64,000 nucleotides of DNA from an uncultured Polaribacter sp. Its GTDB lineage: Bacteria; Bacteroidota; Bacteroidia; Flavobacteriales; Flavobacteriaceae. Shown one piece after another: positions 35,657-43,717 of the stretch. Every line of letters starts with the position of its first letter. Positions within the stretch are counted from its first letter, which is position 1. The notes under the pieces are model-generated. The model did not search any database. It was not told where the DNA came from and worked only from the letters and a program-made list of their open reading frames with translations. The DNA lies in the NCBI GenBank assembly GCA_913047375.1, contig CAJWTV010000002.1:1-64000 (forward strand), written 5' to 3'. The translations under genes and the position numbers were made by a program.

Positions 35657-35820
35657 TTGATTATTTTGGCTATTTAAATATTATAATTTTAATTACTACT
35701 AAAGAATAATAGGTCTTAAAAATCATCACAGCAGTAAAGCTACAAAACTTTAACAGGATGTTAAAATTCATTCGTATTTTAACTAGTATATTTGTTAAAT
35801 TTTTAAATGAATTTACTAAT

Positions 35821-37041
35821 ATGCGCTGGATTATCACATTAATTATTTTATTAATTATCACAATTTTTTTAGAGTTCTATGCATTTCAGGCATTAAAAAC
35901 AGTGTCAAAAAATAAAATAATCAGATATTCTTGGATTTTCATAAGTTTTGTAGCATACTTAAACTTTTTTTTTATTGCTTCAACCTACGATAGAAGCCAA
36001 GGACAAACTCCACAATTCCAAATGGCATTTGGAATAATGCTAACAGTTTTACTTCCTAAATTAGTTATTATACTAGTTATGTTTGGAGAAGATATTTATA
36101 GATTCGTTTTGAAATTATTCACACTAATTTCTTCGGGAGAATCAAAACCATTAGCAAGTAGAAGAAAGTTTATTTCACAACTAGCTTTGGGGCTAGCAGC
36201 AGTTCCATTTGCCTCTTTTATCTATGGTATAATTCAAGGAAAATATAATTATAAAGTAGTTAAATATAGTTTAGTATTTAATGACTTACCACTTGCTTTT
36301 GATGGTTTTACAATCACTCAAATTTCAGATATTCACTCAGGGAGTTTCACTAATAAAGAAAAAATTCAATACGGAGTAGATTTAATTAATCAACAAAAAT
36401 CTGATATTATGTTATTTACTGGAGATATTGTAAATAACAAAGCCGATGAAATGGATAATTGGATTGATGTCTTTGACAAGTTAGAGGCAAAAGAAGGTAA
36501 GTTTTCCATTCTTGGAAATCATGATTATGGTGATTATATGGATTGGAAAAACCCACAAGATAAAATTGATAATTTTCAAAAGGTAAAAGATATTCATCAA
36601 AAAATTGGTTTTGATTTGTTATTAGATGAACACCGTTATTTAGAAAAAGATGGACAAAAAATAGCATTACTTGGAGTCGAAAATTGGGGAAAAGGATTTA
36701 ATCAATCAGGTGATTTGAATAAAGCTTCTAATGGAGTTAATAAGAACGATTTTAAAATATTAATGTCTCATGATCCTAGTCATTGGGAATATAAAGTGAA
36801 AAAAAATGATTTTAATTATCAATTAACACTTAGTGGTCACACTCATGGTTTACAAATGGGTATAGAAATTCCTGGATGGATTAAATGGAGCCCTTCAAAA
36901 TATGTATATAAACATTGGGCTGGACTCTATAAAGAAGCCGGAAGATATATTAATGTAAACAGAGGTTTTGGATATCATGCTTTTCCAGGACGTGTTGGTA
37001 TTTGGCCAGAAATTACTGTTATAGAGTTGAAAAGAGGTTGA
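35821..37041 (+). CDS. Membrane-anchored metallophosphoesterase
   Basis: Calcineurin-like phosphoesterase of about 406 residues. The N-terminal third has about four membrane helices, followed by a soluble domain with the metal ligands QISDIHSG, FTGDIVNN, GNHDYGDY and SGHTHGLQMG in order. This resembles YkuE/YaeI-type enzymes, some of which hydrolyse lipid diphosphates; the substrate here is unknown. ATG 35821 (MRWIITLIILL) was chosen as start because it begins just before the first helix; ATG 35758 would add 21 residues including another hydrophobic stretch. The thioredoxin-like gene follows after 88 nt. Confidence 0.88.
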   Translation: MRWIITLIILLIITIFLEFYAFQALKTVSKNKIIRYSWIFISFVAYLNFFFIASTYDRSQGQTPQFQMAFGIMLTVLLPKLVIILVMFGEDIYRFVLKLFTLISSGESKPLASRRKFISQLALGLAAVPFASFIYGIIQGKYNYKVVKYSLVFNDLPLAFDGFTITQISDIHSGSFTNKEKIQYGVDLINQQKSDIMLFTGDIVNNKADEMDNWIDVFDKLEAKEGKFSILGNHDYGDYMDWKNPQDKIDNFQKVKDIHQKIGFDLLLDEHRYLEKDGQKIALLGVENWGKGFNQSGDLNKASNGVNKNDFKILMSHDPSHWEYKVKKNDFNYQLTLSGHTHGLQMGIEIPGWIKWSPSKYVYKHWAGLYKEAGRYINVNRGFGYHAFPGRVGIWPEITVIELKRG

Positions 37042-37129
37042 TATTCAGTGGTTTTAAATAGATTTCTTATATTTATAGGTAGAAATTTAATAATTTACAT
37101 GTTTTTATCACATTAAAAAATTTTACATT

Positions 37130-37423
37130 ATGGCTAAATTTGGAGATTTAATTAGCGAACAAAAACCAGTATTAATAGATTTTTATTTTGACTGGGAAGA
37201 CCAAGACAATGGCGTAGAAACTTTACGCGATGTTGCAGCAGCTTTAGGGGATAAAGCTAAAGTAATTAAAATTGATATAAAAAAGAATGAGTCACTTGCT
37301 GAAGCATTGCGAGTTAAAGGTAATCCTACTTTTATGATTTATAAAGATGGTGAAATGAAATGGCGTCAAACAGGAGAACAAGATGCCAATACTTTAATTG
37401 GTTTAGTGCAACAATATGTTTAA
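37130..37423 (+). CDS. Thioredoxin-fold protein lacking the CxxC active site
   Basis: Protein of 97 residues that keeps the thioredoxin scaffold: KPVLIDFYFDW at the first strand, KVIKIDIKKNESLAEALRVKGNPTFMIYKDGEM with the cis-Pro of NPTF, and the C-terminal helix. Where active thioredoxins have WCGPC this one reads WEDQDNGVE, and there is no cysteine anywhere in the protein. It therefore cannot act as a dithiol oxidoreductase and is more likely a binding or chaperone-like module. It is followed by a strong terminator, and it sits between the phosphoesterase and the convergent GT117 gene. Confidence 0.88.
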   Translation: MAKFGDLISEQKPVLIDFYFDWEDQDNGVETLRDVAAALGDKAKVIKIDIKKNESLAEALRVKGNPTFMIYKDGEMKWRQTGEQDANTLIGLVQQYV

Positions 37424-37477
37424 TTTTTAAAATAGAACTATCACTTATTTATTTGTTGTCTAATAAATATTAAATTG

Positions 37478-37528
37478 AAATGCCAAGTTTATTTATTGAG
37501 GTTTTCTCTAAATAAAGTTGGCATTTTT
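37478..37528 (+). terminator. Intrinsic terminator after the thioredoxin-fold gene
   Basis: AAATGCCAAGTTTATTTA pairs with TAAATAAAGTTGGCATTT over 18 positions with a single mismatch, around a 13-nt loop and ending in five T residues. It lies between two convergent genes. Confidence 0.82.
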
Positions 37529-37541
37529 GATGAATAGAATC

Positions 37542-40500
37542 CTAGTCTTTTATTAACATTTGTTCTTCTGATTCTTTTTCCTCGTTTGGCATAATATGCT
37601 GAAATAAATCTAGCGTACCATTAAACTCGTCTTGTAGTTTTTTAAAATATTCGTAATCTGTTTCATTATCTTGAACTTGTTCTAAAACTCCTCTGTATAA
37701 ATATCTGAAGGTTAAGTCGAATTCTTCAAAAACCATATTAAAATCTTCTTCCAAAAATGTGCTGTGCCATATTAGTTTTTCTCTAAATAAAAGGATTAGT
37801 GTTTCGGCAGTCTTTCTCGCTTTTTCAATTTCACCTAATTTATAATACATTTCTGGATAATCTAAAGATAAGCTAAAGTGATCGAAATCTTTAATAGGCA
37901 TCTTATCTAAGGACAAATCTAGGATCTCTATTGCTTTAATGGTATCTCCATCTATTGCGAATTGCTTCGATAAACGCATTAAAATATTTCTCATAGAAAT
38001 TGCATTACGTTTACTTTGTTCATCTAAATAAATTTCACCATCATTAATGTTTCGCCAATTCCATTTTTTAACATTGCTATACATCTTTTTAGAATCGATT
38101 CTACCCATATCAAATAAGCTTTTCTTTCCAATAGGTGTTTTTATTGGCACTAGCTTATAGCTTAAACCGTCTAATTGTAAATAATCCTTTAACCAAATAT
38201 ATTCTTCATCAGAGTTCGAGCCACCTGTAAAGTAAATTGGTTGCTTCCAATCATTATTTGCTAAAATATCCAGCATTAAAATTCTGTTTTTTGTAATTCC
38301 TCTGTCGATTTTAATATCGATGTAATCAACAATTTTATCAGCATCCTCAGGTTTTACTAGTCCTGATTTTAATACATTCTTTTTATTAACAGGAATTCTA
38401 ATATCATTTGAGGGTAACATTTTTTCAGGAATTCCATCATCATCTAAATCATAAAAAGTTCGACTATTACTACTCTCTATCCAGCGCATAAAATCTTTAA
38501 TAGAGATAGTAGAATCTTTAGGAATTGCTCTTAATTCGTCAAAATAATATGCAACGTCTAAACTACCAAATTTATATAAATCATGTGTTAATTGCGACGG
38601 TATTGGAGGGGCATCATAAGTAGCACGTTTCATTTGATCTATATACCAATCAGTTGCAAATAGACTAGTATTTATAAGTTTAATATCCGTTCTAACCCCT
38701 TCTACTTCTTGCATGTACCAAAGAGGAAAAGTATCATTATCTCCGATGGTAAACATAATAGCATTTTTATCGCAAGACTCTAAGTATGCTTGTGCGTTTA
38801 GATGTGATGTATACCTATTTGACCTATCGTGATCATCCCAATTTTGCTGTCCCATTAAAGCTGGAACAGCTATTAATGAAAGCGTAGAAACAATAACAGC
38901 TATTATTTTTTTATTTCCATATTTCTTAAGAGTTTCATAGAGTGCTAGAACTCCAAAACCAATCCAAATAGCAAAAATATAAAAACTACCTACAACGGCA
39001 TAGTCTCTTTCTCTTGGTTCAAAAGGTTTTGGATTGGTGTAAAAAATAATAGCTAAACCTGTAAAAGCAAAAAATAAAAGTAAAGTGTAAAAATTTTCTT
39101 TATCCCATTTTATTTGATAAAATAATCCGATTAACCCTAAAATTAAAGGGAAGAAATAATAGGTATTTCTTCCTTTATTTTCTAAAACATACGAAGGTAG
39201 TTTTTGTTGAGAGCCTATTCTTGCTTCATCAATTATATCAATTCCACTTAACCAATTCCCATTATTAATATCTAGATTCCCTTGAATATCGTTTTGTCTT
39301 CCAACAAAGTTCCACATAAAATAGCGGCCATACATGTATCCAAACTGATAGTCTATCATAAATCTCAGATTTTCACTAAACGTAGGTCTTCTTTGACTTT
39401 CTGGCGGAATTCCAGCAATGGCTTTATATCTATCTATTACTGCGGCAGATGGATCTACCATTCTCGGTATAAAACCTTTGTGCTTGTCAGAATAATTTGG
39501 TAATACATTTTTGTACTTGTTTACAATTACATATTCACCATTTTTCTTTTCGTATTTAGGTTTATCATCTTTAGAGGGGTTTGTTTTATTTATTTCTCTT
39601 TTGTATGAGTTTGAGTAATAAGTATCATAAAAAACATTAGCGTCTCCATACTGTTCTCGATTGTAATAAGCCAATAATTCACGAGCACTAGAAGGATTGT
39701 TTTCATTAATAGTAGTATTTGCATTTGCTCTAATTGGTAACATAATCCATGAAGAGAATCCAATCATGATAAATAATAATGATAAAATAAAGGTGTTAGC
39801 AGCTACTTTTTCCTTTTTTTTCGTCCATTTTAACCCGAAATAAAATGATAAAATCAAAATAATTCCTGCAATAATTGTTCCTGAATTATATGGTAACCCT
39901 ATGGAGTTTATAAAAAATAATTCAGAAGCACTAAAGAATTTCAGTGTAAACGGGAATAAAAACTTAAAGACAAATATTAAAATAAATACAGAGATTACTG
40001 TTGCAATTGAAGTTGATAATAAATTAATCTCTTTATATTTTTTAAAGAAGTATAATAATACAATAGAGGGTATAACTAGTAAAGAAAGAATATGTACTCC
40101 AAATGATAACCCAACAACAAAGCTAATTAGAACCAACCATTTATTACCTCGTGCTGTATTTAATTCACTTTCCCACTTTAACCCTAACCAAAATAAGAGA
40201 GCCATTAAAAATGAGGACATAGCATATACTTCACCTTCAACTGCACTAAACCAAAAAGTATCAGAAAATGTATATGCGAGCGATCCAACGATACTGCTAC
40301 CTAGAATGGCAATATATTTTTCTTCAGAAAGTTCTCCAGACTTTAAAGCAAGTTTTTTTGCTAAGTTAGAAATCGTCCAAAACATAAAAAGAATTGTAAA
40401 AGCACTTGCCAAGGCAGACATAAAGTTCACCATTTTAGCAATCTCTGTTACATCTGAAGTAAACATTGCAAAGAATGCTCCCAACATTTGAAAAAGTGGA

Positions 40501-40667
40501 GCTCCTGGTGGATGCCCAACTTCTAATTTAACTGCTGTGGATATGTATTCGCCAACATCCCAAGAGCTTACAGTGGGTTCTATTGTTAAAGAATAGGTAA
40601 TTAAAGCAATTATAAATACTGCCCAACCTAGGATAATATCCCATTTTTTAAAGTTTAAAGATGTCAT
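37542..40667 (-). CDS. DUF2723 / GT117 family membrane glycosyltransferase-like protein
   Basis: Large protein of 1041 residues. The N-terminal half has about ten or more membrane helices, starting with WAVFIIALITYSLTIEPTV; early motifs are SSWDVGEYIS (acidic, likely catalytic region) and KLEVGHPPGAPLFQMLG, both typical of DUF2723. The C-terminal half is soluble and includes tetratricopeptide-like helices (MRNILMRLSKQFAIDGDTIKA region). The family is classed with GT-C fold O-mannosyltransferases, so a lipid-linked sugar donor and surface or secreted protein acceptors are expected; this is inferred. It stands alone on the minus strand. Confidence 0.88.
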   Translation of the reverse strand: MTSLNFKKWDIILGWAVFIIALITYSLTIEPTVSSWDVGEYISTAVKLEVGHPPGAPLFQMLGAFFAMFTSDVTEIAKMVNFMSALASAFTILFMFWTISNLAKKLALKSGELSEEKYIAILGSSIVGSLAYTFSDTFWFSAVEGEVYAMSSFLMALLFWLGLKWESELNTARGNKWLVLISFVVGLSFGVHILSLLVIPSIVLLYFFKKYKEINLLSTSIATVISVFILIFVFKFLFPFTLKFFSASELFFINSIGLPYNSGTIIAGIILILSFYFGLKWTKKKEKVAANTFILSLLFIMIGFSSWIMLPIRANANTTINENNPSSARELLAYYNREQYGDANVFYDTYYSNSYKREINKTNPSKDDKPKYEKKNGEYVIVNKYKNVLPNYSDKHKGFIPRMVDPSAAVIDRYKAIAGIPPESQRRPTFSENLRFMIDYQFGYMYGRYFMWNFVGRQNDIQGNLDINNGNWLSGIDIIDEARIGSQQKLPSYVLENKGRNTYYFFPLILGLIGLFYQIKWDKENFYTLLLFFAFTGLAIIFYTNPKPFEPRERDYAVVGSFYIFAIWIGFGVLALYETLKKYGNKKIIAVIVSTLSLIAVPALMGQQNWDDHDRSNRYTSHLNAQAYLESCDKNAIMFTIGDNDTFPLWYMQEVEGVRTDIKLINTSLFATDWYIDQMKRATYDAPPIPSQLTHDLYKFGSLDVAYYFDELRAIPKDSTISIKDFMRWIESSNSRTFYDLDDDGIPEKMLPSNDIRIPVNKKNVLKSGLVKPEDADKIVDYIDIKIDRGITKNRILMLDILANNDWKQPIYFTGGSNSDEEYIWLKDYLQLDGLSYKLVPIKTPIGKKSLFDMGRIDSKKMYSNVKKWNWRNINDGEIYLDEQSKRNAISMRNILMRLSKQFAIDGDTIKAIEILDLSLDKMPIKDFDHFSLSLDYPEMYYKLGEIEKARKTAETLILLFREKLIWHSTFLEEDFNMVFEEFDLTFRYLYRGVLEQVQDNETDYEYFKKLQDEFNGTLDLFQHIMPNEEKESEEQMLIKD

Positions 40668-40801
40668 AATTTGTCTAATATTGTGTGGCGAATTTAGTCA
40701 TTAATCCTAATAAAATAGGTGTTACTCTCTTTAACCAATTATAAAAGTTTGTTAAAGCTTTTTTTTTTTAAGAAAATGCTTGTAGAATTAAAACTTTGTT
40801 T

Positions 40802-40809
40802 TAGATTTG
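40802..40809 (+). promoter_or_regulatory. -7 promoter element of tRNA-Gln
   Basis: TAGATTTG matches TAnnTTTG, 17 nt before the mature tRNA. A TTG at 40780-40782, 19 nt upstream, is a partial -33 box. Confidence 0.6.
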
Positions 40810-40826
40810 CACCCGCAATAATGTAT

Positions 40827-40898
40827 TGGCCTATGGTGTAATTGGTAACACACCGGTTTTTGGTACCGACATTCAAGGTTCGAGTCCTTGTAGGCCAA
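40827..40898 (+). tRNA. tRNA-Gln (anticodon TTG)
   Basis: The 72-nt sequence folds as a cloverleaf: a 7-bp acceptor stem (TGGCCTA with TAGGCCA), a 4-bp D stem (GTGT with ACAC), an anticodon loop TTTTGGT with TTG at 40860-40862, and a T arm CAAGG-TTCGAGT-CCTTG. The discriminator is A at 40898 and CCA is not encoded. The anticodon stem has a C-A mismatch at its outer pair (positions 27-43). It is followed at once by a terminator and preceded by a promoter element. Confidence 0.95.
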
Positions 40899-40899
40899 C

Positions 40900-40932
40900 A
40901 AAAGCTTCAAATTTAAAATTTGAAGCTTTTTT
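40900..40932 (+). terminator. Intrinsic terminator after tRNA-Gln
   Basis: AAAAGCTTCAAATTT and AAATTTGAAGCTTTT form a 15-bp stem with a minimal loop, followed by a T tract, starting 2 nt after the tRNA. It may also serve the convergent UspA gene, which ends at 40936. Confidence 0.88.
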
Positions 40933-40935
40933 GTT

Positions 40936-41763
40936 TTATATTTTAAAAGTTAACATAGGCTTTAAGGCGCTTTTAGATAGATTTTTGCTGATGCTGCCAT
41001 TAAAAAGATGTGATAGACCACTTCTTCCGTGAGTACTTAAAGCAATTAAATCTGCATTTTTTTCTTTCGAGAAGTTTAAAATACCTTTTTCTACAGAAAG
41101 ATCATTGTAAATATTTATTGAGTGGTTTGATAATGTAAACTCACTAATAAATTTTGTGATTTGTTCTTTTGATTTATGAGTACTTTCAAAGTCGTGAGGT
41201 GTGTTGACTTTTAGTAAATGTATTTTGCTTTTAAATTGATTTGCAAAACTTAAAAATTTATTGAATGCTAATTTATTATCTTCTTTAAAGTTAGAGGCGA
41301 AAACAAGTTCTTTTAGTTTAAATGTAGCTACATCTCTTTTTACAACAAGAACTGGTGTTTTTGATGATCTAACAACTTTCTCTGTATTTGAACCTATTAG
41401 TATTTCTTCAAAATTAGAATGCCCTTTAGATCCCATTATAATTAAATCAACTTCTAGTTTTTCAGCATATTTTAAGATACCTTCATATGGATTTTGAAGT
41501 TTAATTATATGTTCAATATGAACATTTTTAGAAAATAAACGCTCTTTAAATTTCACTATTTTTAGTTTTATTTTCCTGAGGTATAACATGCTTTCAGGAA
41601 TACTAAACCGACTGCCAGATCCCATGTCAGTTGCTCCAGAGGGCAGCTCAATTAAGTGTAGCAAATAGATGGTGCTTCCTGATTTTTTTGCGATTTTATT
41701 TGCAACCTTAGAAGCAAATTCAGACTGTTTTGAAAAGTCAACAGGGACTAAGATTTTTCTCAT
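40936..41763 (-). CDS. Tandem universal stress protein (UspA family)
   Basis: Cytoplasmic protein of 275 residues with two Usp domains (about residues 1-145 and 150-275). The first starts with KILVPVDFSKQSEFASKVA and has the nucleotide-binding pattern GSKGHSNFEEILIGSNTEKV followed by TPVLVV (G-2x-G-9x-G(S/T)-like). The second ends with STHGRSGLSHLFNGSISKNL. ATP binding is plausible from these motifs. Tandem Usp proteins are common in Bacteroidota, but specific roles are unknown. It is divergent from rimP and converges with tRNA-Gln. Confidence 0.9.
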   Translation of the reverse strand: MRKILVPVDFSKQSEFASKVANKIAKKSGSTIYLLHLIELPSGATDMGSGSRFSIPESMLYLRKIKLKIVKFKERLFSKNVHIEHIIKLQNPYEGILKYAEKLEVDLIIMGSKGHSNFEEILIGSNTEKVVRSSKTPVLVVKRDVATFKLKELVFASNFKEDNKLAFNKFLSFANQFKSKIHLLKVNTPHDFESTHKSKEQITKFISEFTLSNHSINIYNDLSVEKGILNFSKEKNADLIALSTHGRSGLSHLFNGSISKNLSKSALKPMLTFKI

Positions 41764-41828
41764 AGGGAAAAGAATTTAGAAATGAAAATATGGTTATTAA
41801 AGTTACGAAAAATAAATGAATTAAACTC

Positions 41829-41861
41829 TTTTTGGTAAGTCGCAAACATTTAGTATATTTG
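41829..41861 (+). promoter_or_regulatory. Promoter of rimP-nusA-infB
   Basis: TTTG at 41831-41834, inside a T-rich TTTTTGG, is followed after 19 nt by TATATTTG (41854-41861), a full match to the Bacteroidota consensus. It would give a leader of roughly 55-60 nt before the preferred rimP start. Confidence 0.75.
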
Positions 41862-41890
41862 CACGAAAATCAGTACAATTGAGAAAATGA

Positions 41891-41915
41891 AGGGGACTAA
41901 TAGTCCCCTCTTTTT
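41891..41915 (+). promoter_or_regulatory. Terminator-like attenuator hairpin in the rimP-nusA-infB leader
   Basis: AGGGGACT and AGTCCCCT form an 8-bp, GC-rich stem around a 3-nt loop, followed directly by CTTTTT. It lies after the promoter and 11 nt before the preferred rimP ATG, so it has the form of an intrinsic terminator inside the leader. Attenuation controlled by NusA, an encoded product, would make sense but is inference. Confidence 0.6.
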
Positions 41916-41925
41916 ATACTTTAAG

Positions 41926-42384
41926 ATGAACGGAAAGGTTAAAGATTTATTAGAAGAAGCATTATCACTTAACGAATCTTTATATTTGATAAGTTTTGAT
42001 ATTTCATCAAATAATAGAATTCAAATTGTAGTTGATGGTGATAATGGTGTACCGCTAAGTGAGTGTATGCGTATTAGTAGAAACATAGAACACAATATTG
42101 ATAGAGAGGAATATGATTTTTCTTTAGAGGTTTCTACACCAGATATTGCCCACCCAATAAAGGTAAAAAGACAGTATGTTAAAAATATTAATAGAATATT
42201 AAAAGTAACTACTGCAGAAGATAGTTTTGAAGGGAGTTTAGTTGAAGCAACAAACAATGAGATTGTTTTAAAGTGGAAAGCAAGAGAGCCAAAGCCGATA
42301 GGCAAAGGAAAAGTTACTGTTGAAAAAACAGCAACTATTTTATATACAGATATTAAAGAAGCAAAAGTGAAGATCGTATTTTAA
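41926..42384 (+). CDS. rimP: Ribosome maturation factor RimP
   Basis: Needed for 30S subunit assembly. The sequence has the RimP pattern: VKDLLEEALSLNESLYLISFDIS, IQIVVDGDNGVPLSECMRISRNIEHNID, DFSLEVSTPDIAHPIK and a C-terminal SH3-like domain. The start was set at ATG 41926 (MNGKVKDLLEE), giving 152 residues. The in-frame ATG at 41887 would translate through the terminator-like hairpin and add 13 residues that do not resemble the family. It is the first gene of rimP-nusA-infB, 11 nt before nusA. Confidence 0.93.
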   Translation: MNGKVKDLLEEALSLNESLYLISFDISSNNRIQIVVDGDNGVPLSECMRISRNIEHNIDREEYDFSLEVSTPDIAHPIKVKRQYVKNINRILKVTTAEDSFEGSLVEATNNEIVLKWKAREPKPIGKGKVTVEKTATILYTDIKEAKVKIVF

Positions 42385-42395
42385 GCAAAAATGAG

Positions 42396-43652
42396 ATGGA
42401 AAATATAGCATTAATTGATTCGTTTTCAGAATTTAAAGATAACAAAAGTATAGACAGAGTTACTCTAATGTCTATTTTAGAAGAGGTTTTTAGAGCTGCC
42501 CTAAAACGTAAGTTTGGGTCTGATGATAATTTTGATATTATTATCAATCCAGATAAGGGAGATTTAGAAATTTGGAGAAATAGAGTTGTCGTAGCAGATG
42601 GTTTTTCTGAAGATGATAATGAAGAAATAGAATTAGCAGAAGCAAGATTAATTGAGCCAGATTTTGAAATTGGTGAAGATGTATCTGAAGAGGTTAAGTT
42701 AGTCAACTTAGGAAGAAGAGCGATTTTAGCATTGCGACAAAACTTAATTTCTAAAATCTATGAGCACGATAGCACTAATATATTTAAGCAATTTAAAGAT
42801 TTAGAAGGCGAGCTATATAGTGCAGAAGTTCATCATATTCGTCACAACGCAATCATTCTATTAGATGATGAGGGAAATGAAATTGTTTTACCTAAAAGCG
42901 AGCAAATTCGTTCAGATTTTTTTAGGAAAGGAGATTCTGTAAGAGGAGTTATTAAAACGGTAGAATTAAGAGGAAATAAGCCAGCAATTATTTTATCTAG
43001 AACATCTCCAGAATTCTTGAACAAATTATTTGAACAAGAAATTCCAGAAGTTTTTGATGGGTTAATTACTGTGGAACGTGTTGCAAGAATTCCTGGTGAA
43101 AAAGCAAAAGTAGCTGTAGATTCTTATGACGACAGGATAGATCCAGTTGGAGCTTGTGTTGGTGTTAAAGGTTCAAGAATTCATGGTATAGTCCGTGAAT
43201 TAGGGAATGAAAATATAGATGTTATTAACTATACCAAAAACGAGCAATTGTTTATCTCAAGAGCATTAAGTCCGGCAAAAGTGACTTCAATGGAAATTGA
43301 AATGTACGAAGAAGAAAAAAACGGAAAGAAAGGTCGTGTTAGTGTGCTTTTAAGACCTGAAGAGGTTTCTAAAGCAATAGGTAGAGGTGGTGTTAATATT
43401 CGATTGGCAAGTGAGTTAACTGGATATGAAATAGATGTTCAAAGAGAAGGTTTAGAGGAAGAAGATGTTGAGTTAACTGAATTTGTAGACGAAATTGAAG
43501 ACTGGGTAATTGTAGAATTCAAGAAAATTGGTTTAGATACTGCAAGAGGAGTTTTAGATGCAAGTGTTGTCGAGCTGGTTAAAAGAACTGATTTAGAAGA
43601 AGAAACAATTATAGATGTTCAAAGAATCTTAAAAGAAGAGTTCGAGGAATAA
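42396..43652 (+). CDS. nusA: Transcription termination/antitermination factor NusA
   Basis: Binds RNA polymerase and nascent RNA and modulates pausing, termination and antitermination. The 418-residue protein has the N-terminal polymerase-binding domain (about 1-130), an S1 domain (about 135-200), and two KH domains (GVKGSRIHGIVRELGNENID and SKAIGRGGVNIRLASELTG). It lacks the C-terminal acidic repeats found in E. coli NusA (495 aa), as expected for this phylum. It lies between rimP and infB in the classic order. Confidence 0.96.
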   Translation: MENIALIDSFSEFKDNKSIDRVTLMSILEEVFRAALKRKFGSDDNFDIIINPDKGDLEIWRNRVVVADGFSEDDNEEIELAEARLIEPDFEIGEDVSEEVKLVNLGRRAILALRQNLISKIYEHDSTNIFKQFKDLEGELYSAEVHHIRHNAIILLDDEGNEIVLPKSEQIRSDFFRKGDSVRGVIKTVELRGNKPAIILSRTSPEFLNKLFEQEIPEVFDGLITVERVARIPGEKAKVAVDSYDDRIDPVGACVGVKGSRIHGIVRELGNENIDVINYTKNEQLFISRALSPAKVTSMEIEMYEEEKNGKKGRVSVLLRPEEVSKAIGRGGVNIRLASELTGYEIDVQREGLEEEDVELTEFVDEIEDWVIVEFKKIGLDTARGVLDASVVELVKRTDLEEETIIDVQRILKEEFEE

Positions 43653-43717
43653 TCAATAAGTTGAAAAATTAAAGTAAAAGGTTTATTTTTACAAAATTAA
43701 AGGCTAAAATATATTAT

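Noticed and set aside
39901-40491. Long open frame (196 codons) on the plus strand
   Set aside because: Entirely antisense to the strongly supported DUF2723/GT117 gene; the translation has no recognisable domain and a composition typical of a reverse-frame shadow.
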